Made by a program: the position numbers and the translations under genes | Assembly (NCBI GenBank): GCA_018816605.1 | Contig: JAHIVS010000633.1 | Location: 1-7,193 of the forward strand | Source of the DNA: Pseudomonadota bacterium | GTDB taxonomy: Bacteria > Desulfobacterota > Desulfobacteria > Desulfobacterales > Desulfobacteraceae | DNA length: 7,193 bases | Reading direction: 5' to 3' | Shown here: positions 1 through 6,036 of the stretch, piece after piece | How positions within the stretch are numbered: the stretch's first letter is position 1 | Layout: each line of letters opens with the position of its first letter | Notes under the pieces: model-generated | Database searches by the model: none | What the model was told of the DNA's origin: nothing | The model's input: the letters and a program-made list of their open reading frames with translations, nothing else

Positions 1-1
1 C

Positions 2-1237
2 GCCATCTCCATTTTCGGGCCGGTCCTCATACAAAAACTCTGGGGCTGCACCTCCCTTGAACCGGGGCATTCCAGAACCCGAATTGAAGCTGTCTGCAAA
101 AGGGCAGGGCTGAACTATGCAGATATTTTAAAATGGGAACTTTTCGGCGGCAGTATGATCACGGCAGGTGTGATGGGGATAGTGGGACGATTCCGGTATC
201 TTCTGGTGACACCGGCCCTGCTCGAGGCCTTGGATGACGACGAAATCGATGCCGTGATGCTCCATGAAATCGGCCATGTTCAGAAATACCATATGCTGTT
301 TTACCTGCTTTTTTTTGCCGGGTTTATCGCCTGCAATTTTGTTTTCTTTGAACCCATGATATTGTTGCTTTACATCGCCGGCCCCCTGTACCAGGTATCT
401 TCCTTTCTGGGAATTGAAAAAGGGGATGCCTATCCGGCACTCATCTGTTTGTCTCTGATCGCCTTTTTTGTGATCTATTTCAGGTTTGTGTTCGGATTTT
501 TCATGCGGAATTTTGAGCGCCAGGCAGATATTCATGTATATGCTTTTCAAAGGGATGCCTCGCCCCTGGTATCTACTTTTTATAAAATAGCCTCCTTGAG
601 CCGTCAGTCAATTGACAAGCCCAACTGGCACCATTTCGGCATTGGGGAACGGATCCGATTCCTGGAACAATGCCGGGAACACCCCGGGGTGATTGCCCGT
701 CACCACAGGCGGGTGAAAAAAATGATTCTGGGATATCTTGTGCTGGTTCTTGTCCTGTTTTGCATTGGCTATAGTATCAGCTACGGCAGGGCAAAGGATG
801 TATTTGGAAAGTATATTGCCGGACAAATCCTCTTCCAGCAACTGGAAGTTGACCCGGAAAATTCAGACCTGTATGCATTTGTGGGGGATTATTACTACAA
901 TGACAGGGCCTATGGCAAGGCGGCGGCAGCCTGGGAAAATGTGATTCGCATTGACAACAAAAATGTCCATGCCCTGAACAACCTTGCCTGGCTTTTTGCC
1001 ACCTGCCCGGATGAACAATTCCGGGACGGTCCCCGCGCCCTTGCCCTTGCAGAAAAGGCGGTATCACTCCGGCAGGAGGCCTTTATCCTGGATACCTATG
1101 CCGAGGCGCTGTCGATAAACAATCGGAATGCCGAAGCAATTGCGGCGGCAAGACAGGCCCTCTTGCTGGCCCAAGACAAACGATCCTATTACCGGGAACA
1201 GGTGGTGCGGTTTGAGAAAATGGGCCGGATCCTCTAG
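2..1237 (+). CDS. M48 family zinc metallopeptidase with membrane segments and C-terminal TPR repeats (5' partial)
   Basis: The reading frame is open from base 2, so the true start lies before the window. The visible part is 411 codons and ends with TAG. The zinc motif HEIGH is encoded at 263-277, and the third ligand is likely the Glu of ERQAD (from 515), the HExxH plus ExxxD pattern of M48 (HtpX/Ste24-like) peptidases. Hydrophobic segments follow HEIGH (about 295-400), precede ERQAD (about 435-510) and lie near 720-785, so the protein is probably membrane-embedded with its active site near the membrane. From about 825 to 1190 the protein has TPR-like helical repeats, including 'NNLAWLFATCPD' and 'LDTYAEALSINNRNAEAI', which usually bind proteins. 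In this family the role would be membrane or envelope protein quality control; the substrate is unknown. It converges on the next gene with a 19-bp gap. Confidence 0.9.
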   Translation, partial: AISIFGPVLIQKLWGCTSLEPGHSRTRIEAVCKRAGLNYADILKWELFGGSMITAGVMGIVGRFRYLLVTPALLEALDDDEIDAVMLHEIGHVQKYHMLFYLLFFAGFIACNFVFFEPMILLLYIAGPLYQVSSFLGIEKGDAYPALICLSLIAFFVIYFRFVFGFFMRNFERQADIHVYAFQRDASPLVSTFYKIASLSRQSIDKPNWHHFGIGERIRFLEQCREHPGVIARHHRRVKKMILGYLVLVLVLFCIGYSISYGRAKDVFGKYIAGQILFQQLEVDPENSDLYAFVGDYYYNDRAYGKAAAAWENVIRIDNKNVHALNNLAWLFATCPDEQFRDGPRALALAEKAVSLRQEAFILDTYAEALSINNRNAEAIAAARQALLLAQDKRSYYREQVVRFEKMGRIL

Positions 1238-1256
1238 GCTTTTTGAGCAGACCTGA

Positions 1257-1967
1257 TTAAAACCCAATGGGGACAAAGGCCATGCCTGCCAGGTGGATCA
1301 CTTCTTTTATCATCCTTCCGGTTCTTGAGGCGACAATAAGGGCCATGGTATCCTGGAGGGAAATTAATTTACCGAAAAGTCTTTCAAAACTTAAGTTTTC
1401 AATGGGGCCGTCACAGACATTGGTTACCAGAAAAAGCTTTCCGTTGGGCAGATGTCTGGCCTTAAGCCGCCATACAAGGATTTCAATATTTCTTGCGCTG
1501 TTGTAGAGACGCTGGGAGTCCAGAAAATCCAATAGAAAAAGATCACATTTTTTGCTGTATGATGTATGGATCATTGTGTACAGTCCATACATCATTGCAA
1601 AAACACGATCCCCTTCAAATCCGGGTTCAAACCCGATCAAAATTGCATCAATTCCCCCTTTGTTGTTAAGGAAATCGGGAATTTTCAGTGGCGGACAATG
1701 GAAGATCCTGGCTATCTGAGAATCAATTGTGGCTCCGGGTGTTTTGGCAAGCTCCATGGAATTCATTCTATAAAGCTTTCTGGTCAGGGTTTTTAACAGG
1801 GTCGAGATCTGTTCTAAATGGATTTCCGATACAATGTTGATATTTGTCTTGGCAAGATTTTCAATTTGAAAATCTGTGGATGTGCGGCATCCGGCCAGTC
1901 CAATCCCCAAAAGCGCAAGAAACAGGGATACCCATTTAATCGGTTTTTCCAGATTTAAAATCCTCAA
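1257..1967 (-). CDS. Predicted lipoprotein of unknown function
   Basis: This is a 236-residue protein I do not recognise. Its N-terminus is a clear lipoprotein signal: positively charged start, hydrophobic stretch 'WVSLFLALLGIGLAGC', and lipobox LAGC with the acylated Cys at residue 27. The mature part is therefore expected to be anchored to a membrane on the outer face of the cytoplasmic membrane or at the outer membrane. The mature region is a mixed alpha/beta sequence with hydrophobic strand-like segments such as 'IDAILIGFEPG' and 'KLFLVTNVCDGP'; no catalytic motif is evident. The start is TTG at 1967. An in-frame TAA lies 21 bases before it and no ATG or GTG lies between, so the gene begins inside the 3' end of the IscU-like gene (32-bp overlap). 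This suggests translational coupling in a two-gene operon. The ribosome binding site is weak (CTGGGA), which fits coupling. The exact start is uncertain. Confidence 0.75.
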   Translation of the reverse strand: MRILNLEKPIKWVSLFLALLGIGLAGCRTSTDFQIENLAKTNINIVSEIHLEQISTLLKTLTRKLYRMNSMELAKTPGATIDSQIARIFHCPPLKIPDFLNNKGGIDAILIGFEPGFEGDRVFAMMYGLYTMIHTSYSKKCDLFLLDFLDSQRLYNSARNIEILVWRLKARHLPNGKLFLVTNVCDGPIENLSFERLFGKLISLQDTMALIVASRTGRMIKEVIHLAGMAFVPIGF

Positions 1968-2361
1968 GTCCCAGGTGCATGGTTTTTACAGCAAGCTGGA
2001 TACAATGGTGTTTTTTTTCAGGAATATTTTCCAATACTTTAAAAACATCCCCGTCATTTATCTTCAGGGCTTGATCTATGGTTTTGCCTTTTGCCAACTC
2101 CACCGCTGCCATGGCAGCGGAAATAGCACCGGCGCATCCGGTGATTTCATACCGGACATCCTCGATAATATTATTTTTGTCTACCTTGAGGTAGACTTTC
2201 ATAATATCTCCGCAGGAGCCGATTTTTTCCGACACCTGATCGGCATTTTCAATGTGGCCCATATATTTTTTTTCAAGATAGTACTTAATTGCCGGATCGG
2301 CATATCCGGCTTCTGACAGCATTTTACGTTCAGCATCTGATGATGAAGTTACAGTGACCAC
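1936..2361 (-). CDS. IscU/NifU-N-like iron-sulfur cluster assembly scaffold protein
   Basis: This 141-residue protein has the IscU fold signature. Three cysteines sit in conserved settings: C50 in 'GSCGDIMK', C76 in 'ITGCAGAIS' and C120 in 'KHHCIQLA'. The Asp after CG (D52) and the His before the last Cys (H119) match the other cluster ligands known for IscU. 'NNIIEDVRYE' and 'KGKTIDQAL' are also typical. Family members assemble a transient [2Fe-2S] or [4Fe-4S] cluster in the cytoplasm and pass it to apoproteins. It lacks the C-terminal Nfu domain of full NifU, and no IscS, IscA or ferredoxin gene is visible next to it. The start is GTG at 2361 because AAGGAA lies 5 bases upstream (2367-2372); the internal ATG at 2322 has no such site. 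It overlaps the downstream lipoprotein gene by 32 bp. Confidence 0.9.
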   Translation of the reverse strand: MVTVTSSSDAERKMLSEAGYADPAIKYYLEKKYMGHIENADQVSEKIGSCGDIMKVYLKVDKNNIIEDVRYEITGCAGAISAAMAAVELAKGKTIDQALKINDGDVFKVLENIPEKKHHCIQLAVKTMHLGLEDFKSGKTD

Positions 2362-2366
2362 AGGCG

Positions 2367-2372
2367 TTCCTT
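2367..2372 (-). promoter_or_regulatory. Ribosome binding site deciding the GTG start of the IscU-like gene
   Basis: The minus strand reads AAGGAA, five bases before GTG at 2361-2359. This favours the GTG start over the in-frame ATG at 2322, which has no purine-rich site before it. Confidence 0.7.
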
Positions 2373-2398
2373 ATTGTTCTGTCCTATGTCAAAAAAGA

Positions 2399-2427
2399 AT
2401 ATTTTACCGGACAGTGTACTAAAATAT
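2399..2427. promoter_or_regulatory. 29-bp operator-like palindrome in the IscU-like gene leader
   Basis: The outer arms ATATTTTA (2399-2406) and TAAAATAT (2420-2427) are perfectly complementary over 8 bp. The centre, ACAGT at 2411-2415, adds two more symmetric pairs (AC/GT) around 2413. The overall form is ATATTTTA-N4-ACAGT-N4-TAAAATAT. It lies between the candidate promoter (2455-2482) and the GTG start. It could be a binding site for a dimeric regulator or a stem-loop in the leader. It does not match the IscR consensus as I know it. The symmetry is visible in the sequence; the function is inferred. Confidence 0.45.
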
Positions 2428-2454
2428 CCATATCTTAAGAAACCAATGCCCCAT

Positions 2455-2482
2455 AAAATAATTAATTTCTTTTTTATGTCAA
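2455..2482 (-). promoter_or_regulatory. Candidate sigma-70 promoter for the IscU-like gene and lipoprotein
   Basis: On the minus strand a perfect -35 box TTGACA (2477-2482) is followed, after 16 bp, by a -10 candidate TATTTT (2455-2460, four of six matches). The surrounding DNA is very AT-rich. The transcript would start near 2448 and carry a leader of roughly 85-90 bases containing the palindrome at 2399-2427. Confidence 0.45.
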
Positions 2483-2515
2483 GGAAAATGGGAAATTGTT
2501 GTAGTGAAAAAAAAA

Positions 2516-2581
2516 GGGCAAAGCCCATACTGCTGAAAACGCTGTTCGTGGGCAGGCAAAGCGCATATGGGGCAAAGCCCA
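2516..2581. repeat. Pair of GGGCAAAGCCCA repeats (possible REP/MITE-type remnant)
   Basis: The 12-mer GGGCAAAGCCCA occurs at 2516-2527 and again at 2570-2581. Each copy is a near-palindrome (GGGC/GCCC around AAA). A related GGCAAAGCGC lies between them at 2555-2564. On the minus strand the first copy is directly followed by a run of nine T (2507-2515), giving it a weak terminator-like look, but the stem is only 4 bp. The unit resembles dispersed intergenic repeats, but its family and copy number cannot be judged from one locus. Confidence 0.45.
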
Positions 2582-2600
2582 AACAGGCTGGAAATAATAC

Positions 2601-2628
2601 TTGTGATTCTAATCGGTTATGATATGGT
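2601..2628 (+). promoter_or_regulatory. Weak candidate promoter for the KH-domain gene
   Basis: TTGTGA (2601-2606) and TATGGT (2623-2628) are separated by 16 bp, with four of six matches to each sigma-70 box. This would give a leader of about 100 bases before the ATG at 2737. The rest of 2362-2736 shows only the elements listed separately. Confidence 0.25.
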
Positions 2629-2662
2629 GATTTGAGTATCCCGAATGGCAGTCTAAATTAAT

Positions 2663-2672
2663 GGCAATTGCC
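2663..2672. promoter_or_regulatory. 10-bp perfect palindrome GGCAATTGCC upstream of the KH-domain gene
   Basis: GGCAATTGCC is fully self-complementary and lies about 65 bp before the ATG at 2737, downstream of the weak promoter candidate. It could be an operator half-site pair or chance. Flanking bases do not extend the symmetry. Confidence 0.25.
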
Positions 2673-2722
2673 GCAAAATGATAGCTGAAGCTTTAATTAC
2701 ATTTTCATTATCACCTTGGCAG

Positions 2723-2730
2723 AAGGAGAT
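2723..2730 (+). promoter_or_regulatory. Strong ribosome binding site setting the khpA start
   Basis: AAGGAGAT lies six bases before ATG 2737 and is the best Shine-Dalgarno match in the area. It places the start 21 bases inside the longest open frame. Confidence 0.75.
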
Positions 2731-2736
2731 CGCGTT

Positions 2737-2967
2737 ATGAAAGAGTTGATTAAGTATATTGCCCAGGCATTGGTCGATGATCCGGAACAGGTAAGCGTTG
2801 AAGAAATCAAGGCCCAGCAAACCCTTGTTCTTGAATTAAGGGTGGCAAAGGAAGATTTGGGTAAGGTCATTGGTAAAAAAGGGAGGACTGCCCAAGCCAT
2901 GCGAACCATTTTATCCTGTGCCTCGGCCAAAGAGCAAAAAAGGGTAATTCTGGAGATTGTCGAATAG
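2737..2967 (+). CDS. khpA: KH-domain RNA-binding protein, KhpA/YlqC family
   Basis: This 76-residue protein is essentially one KH domain. It begins 'MKELIKYIAQALVDDPEQV' and carries the KH signature 'GKVIGKKGRTAQAMRTIL', where GKKG is the GxxG loop that contacts single-stranded RNA. The length matches KhpA/YlqC proteins (about 75-80 residues). In Gram-positive bacteria KhpA pairs with KhpB and binds many RNAs. An in-frame TTG at 2716 is possible, but the ATG at 2737 has a strong AAGGAGAT site (2723-2730) and gives the family's usual N-terminus. In many bacteria this gene sits between rpsP and rimM; here neither is next to it, so it appears to be a single-gene unit. Confidence 0.9.
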   Translation: MKELIKYIAQALVDDPEQVSVEEIKAQQTLVLELRVAKEDLGKVIGKKGRTAQAMRTILSCASAKEQKRVILEIVE

Positions 2968-3320
2968 GCTTTTAGACAGCATCTCAATACTTTTCGGGCG
3001 TGGGTGCCGGATGGTTTTGACCTTTCGGCCCTAACCTGAAAATAGTTCTCGGGCAAGATTGCGGATGCTGCAAGACGAATGATCCGGTAATAAAAACAAT
3101 GAGTTTCGGCATGTTCAAAGAAAGATGGCAATCCACCTGGCGGGCAGCCCGGCCGATGTGAACGCCGCTGTTGAAACGGGCCTGCTTTTTTTGTACGATA
3201 TGACGATCCGCGTCGTTCAGAACGGCCTGGGGGTTTTTCGCCAGGCCCTGACCCTGAAGGTGTTGCCGGAAGCTGCAAATCGTCAATACACAAAAGGCGA
3301 TTACGAACCTTGGCCCCTCC
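2968..3320. other. 353-bp region without a defensible gene
   Basis: This gap separates khpA from the end of the thioesterase gene. No clear terminator with a T-run follows khpA. A plus-strand frame is open from 3083 to 3433. Its codons around 3125-3260 look GC-rich at third positions, as if coding, giving 'MAIHLAGSPADVNAAVETG' from ATG 3125. However, the ribosome site is poor (AAAGAAAG directly abutting the ATG) and the last 113 bases run antisense through the thioesterase gene. It may be a decayed gene fragment. Minus-strand frames here are no more convincing. Confidence 0.4.
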
Positions 3321-3824
3321 TCAACATTTACTGGTATCCAGCTGGCACTCGGATTCTTTTCTTTTTTCCGACAATCGCAGGTCTTTTCTTGCAAGGGCTT
3401 CTTTGTTTCTTCGGACCTCCTCCTGGGTCATAAGCTTCAGGGGCGGCACTTCCACGGGTCTGTGGTCATCTCCCAGGGCGACAAATGTCAGGTAGGCAGA
3501 CGCCAGGTGGGTCTTGACCCCGGTGAGCAGATCTTCGGTTTCCACCCTTGCCCCGATTTCCATGGAGGTTCTGCCGGTCATGTTGATGCCGGCCTTTACG
3601 GTTAGCAGGTTGCCGATAAAAGCGGGTTTGTGAAAATCCAGACGGTCTATGGATGCGGTTACGCATATTTTCCGGGTATGCCTTACCGCAGCGACTCCTG
3701 CAGCGTTATCAATTTCTTTCATGATGACGCCCCCGTGGACGATCCCGGCCGGGTTTGCATCCTCGGGCAGCATGATCCTTGCGATAATTACACAGGAATC
3801 CTGGGCACATTTTTCAATTGTCAT
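3321..3824 (-). CDS. Acyl-CoA thioesterase, hotdog fold (YciA/ACOT-like)
   Basis: This 167-residue protein has the hotdog acyl-CoA hydrolase pattern. 'NPAGIVHGGVIMKEIDNAAG' (residues 24-43) holds the HGG turn and the Asp (D39) in the position of the catalytic acid in this family. 'TASIDRLDFHKPAFIGNLL' and 'TSMEIGARVETEDL' are typical strands, and 'HLASAYLTFVAL' closes the domain. Such enzymes hydrolyse acyl-CoA to free acid and CoA in the cytoplasm; chain-length preference cannot be read here. A charged, lysine/arginine-rich tail (about 135-167) follows the domain. The ATG at 3824 is preceded by GGGGAG with a 6-base spacer. The gene is divergent from the PPTase gene. Confidence 0.9.
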   Translation of the reverse strand: MTIEKCAQDSCVIIARIMLPEDANPAGIVHGGVIMKEIDNAAGVAAVRHTRKICVTASIDRLDFHKPAFIGNLLTVKAGINMTGRTSMEIGARVETEDLLTGVKTHLASAYLTFVALGDDHRPVEVPPLKLMTQEEVRRNKEALARKDLRLSEKRKESECQLDTSKC

Positions 3825-3912
3825 TGCGGTCTCCCCTAAGCCTTTTGTGAAAGTTAGTTTTCAGTTCCGGCCCCAGAAAAAATCCCGACCGTGTTGATCT
3901 GAAGCCAGAGAC

Positions 3913-3942
3913 CCTATAGAATATGAAACCGGATCTTGTCAA
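3913..3942 (-). promoter_or_regulatory. Candidate sigma-70 promoter for the thioesterase gene
   Basis: On the minus strand a perfect -35 TTGACA (3937-3942) and a -10 candidate TATAGG (3913-3918) are separated by 18 bp. The leader to the thioesterase ATG would be about 80 bases. The in-frame ATG at 3923 of the divergent long open frame falls inside this promoter, further support for placing the PPTase start downstream. Confidence 0.4.
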
Positions 3943-4056
3943 TCCCATAAAAATAAAACAGAGCAGGAATGGGGTATCTGCTATGCTTGGCCATGGGTTT
4001 GTGATATTAGAAGACCGACACAGGTGGTCTGATTTGTCATGGCATACCAAAATTTT

Positions 4057-4063
4057 GGGAGGG
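4057..4063 (+). promoter_or_regulatory. Ribosome binding site setting the PPTase start
   Basis: GGGAGGG lies three bases before ATG 4067 (GGAGG core four bases away). The upstream in-frame ATGs at 3923 and 3983 have no comparable site, so this decides the start. Confidence 0.65.
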
Positions 4064-4066
4064 AAA

Positions 4067-4831
4067 ATGGAGGGGATTGTTTTAAAGCCGGGTGAGGTCC
4101 ATTTTTTCTATACACGGGCAAATGAGATCCAAACCCCCTTGTTGCTCAAAAAATACCGTGACATATCCAGCGACAAGGAAAAAACAAAAATAGACCGGTA
4201 TGTGTTTGAACGGGACCGCCACAATTGCCTTGTGACAAGAGGTCTTCTCCGGTTTGTTCTGTCCCGGTGCACCGGGATTTGTCCCAGTGCCTTTGGCTTT
4301 GAGGAAAATGCATATGGAAAGCCGGGCCTCATACCCGGGGTAACCAATATCCCCATTCAATTCAATCTGTCCCATGCCGGGGGGCTGACTGCCTGTGCCG
4401 TTGTTCTTGACCATGAGATCGGGATTGATGTGGAAGACGCAACCCGGGAGATAGACTTGAATATTGCTGATCGTTTTTTTTCTCCCCAGGAAGCGGATTT
4501 CCTTGGGCAGACAAGGGACCAAGACAAAAAAGCGGTTTTTTTTGATTTCTGGACCTTAAAGGAATCCTATATCAAGGCAAAGGGCAAAGGACTGTCAATT
4601 CCGCTGGACAAATTCGGTTTTACCATCAATAAGGACAGCACCCTTATCGGTTTTGACCCGGCATACACGGATTCGCCTGAAAATTTTTCTTTTTTCAGGT
4701 TTCCTTTGTTGGAAAAATTCAAAGCGGCAATTACCCTTCAGGCACCCAAAGCCAAAAAGTTTCATCTGCGCATCTACCAGTGTGTTCCCTTTAAACAGGT
4801 GAAACAGCAGGATCAGATCCGGATTCTTTAA
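4067..4831 (+). CDS. 4'-phosphopantetheinyl transferase, Sfp type
   Basis: From ATG 4067 the protein is 254 residues, close to the Sfp/Gsp size, and opens with the family-like 'VLKPGEVHFFYTR'. The N-terminal half has 'ERDRHNCLVTRGLLRFVLS' and 'YGKPGL'. Then come 'FNLSHAGG' (99-106, His 103), 'IGIDVED' (118-124, acidic Mg2+/CoA ligands D121 and E123) and 'WTLKESYIKAKGKGL' (162-176, with the conserved WxxKE). These enzymes move the phosphopantetheine arm of CoA to a serine of carrier proteins in fatty acid, polyketide or peptide synthesis. No carrier protein or synthase gene is visible nearby, so the target is unknown. The open frame extends upstream to 3923, but those 48 residues do not look like the family. 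It is divergent from the thioesterase and converges with the HDOD gene (15-bp gap). Confidence 0.9.
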   Translation: MEGIVLKPGEVHFFYTRANEIQTPLLLKKYRDISSDKEKTKIDRYVFERDRHNCLVTRGLLRFVLSRCTGICPSAFGFEENAYGKPGLIPGVTNIPIQFNLSHAGGLTACAVVLDHEIGIDVEDATREIDLNIADRFFSPQEADFLGQTRDQDKKAVFFDFWTLKESYIKAKGKGLSIPLDKFGFTINKDSTLIGFDPAYTDSPENFSFFRFPLLEKFKAAITLQAPKAKKFHLRIYQCVPFKQVKQQDQIRIL

Positions 4832-4846
4832 AGCAAAAACGGGGGG

Positions 4847-5890
4847 TTACCCTTTATCCCAAAAGGATTTCACCCAGCCAAAAACCCCTTTTCTTGCCGG
4901 GATTGTCCGGGCAGATGCGCTCACGGATTGAAAATTTCCCCTCTTTTTTGTTTCCGGTCCTTGGGTCCGCTTGGCAGCGGTAATGGGGATTACACTTTCG
5001 GCTTTGTTTTTCAGGGATCCCAATATTTCCTTGACCAGCTTTGCCTGGACCAAGGGTTTGGCAAGTTTCAGTTTGGGCAATTGAGCAAAATAAGTGGAAG
5101 TCAGGTCCATTTTAAGGCCGTCACCACTGCATCCCAACCCGGACATCCCTGCAATGCCATAGGCAAATTGTGTCAGCCCTGCAATGATAATGTATTCCGG
5201 AGGGGCCAATTCGGGCATCTGATGAAATCCGACTCCTTCACAGATGCTGGGGGGAAGATTCCAGGATTTCAAAACACTGGAGGCCACAAGGGCATCCGTG
5301 GTTCCGAATATATCCTTTTCCACTTTATGCAGGGGAAGGGTCATCTGCCTGGCCTTTTTGAGACAAAGGCAAAATTTATCGGGAAAGTGAATGGCCAGCA
5401 GTAACTTGCCCATACCATGGAGCATCCCGGTCATATACAATTCTCCCGGCAGAACACCCATCTCCAGGTTGGGGTGGCCGAGCCGCCGGTTGGCAACCGC
5501 ACAGGCCCAGGAATGGGTCCAGAAATTGTCATAGGAAAATCCCTCAATATCAGGGAATTTGGGCAGCATTTTCTGGAAAAAATACAGACAGACGGAGTTT
5601 ACGATTTCGATAAGGCCGATACGGGTGATGGCGGCTCTCAGGCTGACGATTTTGTCCACCTCACTGTAAAAAGGAGAGTTGGCCAATTGCAGAATCCGGG
5701 TGAAAAGCCCGGGGTCTGACTCTATGAGTTTGACAAAGAGAGGAATATCAATCTGATCTTTGGGCTGCCGGACAATGGCAAGAATTTTAGTTCCATTGGC
5801 CGGGATGGTGGGGATATTGACACTTGTGGTGAGAATTTCCTGGGCAATGCTGAAGGCAATCGTCTTTTCTCCGACCAGTGTGTGTTCCAT
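4847..5890 (-). CDS. HDOD domain protein
   Basis: This 347-residue protein carries an HDOD domain (about residues 22-250). Supporting motifs are 'IPTIPANGTKILAIV', 'LIESDPGLFTRILQLANSPFYS' (56-76), 'SLRAAITRIGL', 'WTHSWACAVANRRL' and 'GELYMTGMLHGMGKLLLAIH'. HDOD domains are HD-like helical domains, usually found in signalling, chemotaxis or cell-cycle regulators and often lacking hydrolase activity. Here the usual HD doublet reads H158-G159, so a metal-dependent phosphohydrolase role is unlikely. No receiver, GGDEF or EAL domain is attached. After residue 300 the chain becomes basic and low in complexity, then ends in the aromatic, amphipathic 'KGVFGWVKSFWDKG'. The ATG at 5890 has AAGGAA 11 bases upstream, a rather long spacing. 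It is divergent from the small Cys/His gene. Confidence 0.88.
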   Translation of the reverse strand: MEHTLVGEKTIAFSIAQEILTTSVNIPTIPANGTKILAIVRQPKDQIDIPLFVKLIESDPGLFTRILQLANSPFYSEVDKIVSLRAAITRIGLIEIVNSVCLYFFQKMLPKFPDIEGFSYDNFWTHSWACAVANRRLGHPNLEMGVLPGELYMTGMLHGMGKLLLAIHFPDKFCLCLKKARQMTLPLHKVEKDIFGTTDALVASSVLKSWNLPPSICEGVGFHQMPELAPPEYIIIAGLTQFAYGIAGMSGLGCSGDGLKMDLTSTYFAQLPKLKLAKPLVQAKLVKEILGSLKNKAESVIPITAAKRTQGPETKKRGNFQSVSASARTIPARKGVFGWVKSFWDKG

Positions 5891-5930
5891 GTTTATAAAA
5901 ATTCCTTATGCAACGGGATGCGTGCTTATG

Positions 5931-6000
5931 TGGTTGCAGCAAGTTTTTAGGAAAAAGGGTTTCTCTTTCGTATATCGGTTTTTTATGGTACTTGCAACCA
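5931..6000. promoter_or_regulatory. Inverted repeat in the divergent HDOD / small-protein intergenic region
   Basis: TGGTTGCA (5931-5938) and TGCAACCA (5993-6000) are perfectly complementary over 8 bp, 54 bp apart. Allowing a 3-base bulge in the left arm extends the match to TGGTTGC-AAG over 10 bp. Such spaced arms between divergent genes could bind one regulator at two sites or form a long-loop hairpin. The right arm overlaps the -35 box of the candidate HDOD promoter. Confidence 0.4.
5969..5997 (-). promoter_or_regulatory. Candidate promoter for the HDOD gene
   Basis: On the minus strand TTGCAA (5992-5997) and TATACG (5969-5974) are separated by 17 bp, with four of six matches to each sigma-70 box. 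The leader would be about 75 bases. No equally good promoter is seen for the divergent small gene. Confidence 0.35.
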
Positions 6001-6036
6001 GGGACATAAAGATTTTATTTATAACGGAGGAAAAAA

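Noticed and set aside
2349..2582. 77-codon minus-strand frame through the repeat region
   Set aside because: It starts with TTG inside the GGGCAAAGCCCA repeat, its repeated MGFA peptides come only from the DNA repeat, and it runs through the IscU-like gene's promoter and leader.
2716..2736. TTG start for the KH protein at 2716
   Set aside because: The strong AAGGAGAT lies downstream of it and points to ATG 2737, which also gives the usual family length.
2697..3293. 198-codon minus-strand open frame antisense to khpA
   Set aside because: It overlaps the well-supported KH gene completely, its start has no ribosome site, and its sequence is rich in Ser/Arg/Pro with no domain, typical of an antisense shadow.
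3923..4066. Upstream extension of the PPTase frame starting at ATG 3923
   Set aside because: No ribosome site, it overlaps a candidate minus-strand promoter, and the extra 48 residues do not resemble the family; ATG 4067 has GGGAGGG.
4832..4849. GGGTAACCC followed by TTTTT on the minus strand at the HDOD stop, as a terminator
   Set aside because: The stem is only 3 bp with a 3-base loop, too weak to call.
5417..5719. Plus-strand frame inside the HDOD gene
   Set aside because: Antisense shadow of a clearly conserved domain; no ribosome site and no recognisable motif.
6005..6021. CATAAA/TATTTA boxes as a promoter for the small Cys/His gene
   Set aside because: The TATTTA box is so close to the ATG that transcription would start at or after the ribosome site, and CATAAA has no good -35 partner.
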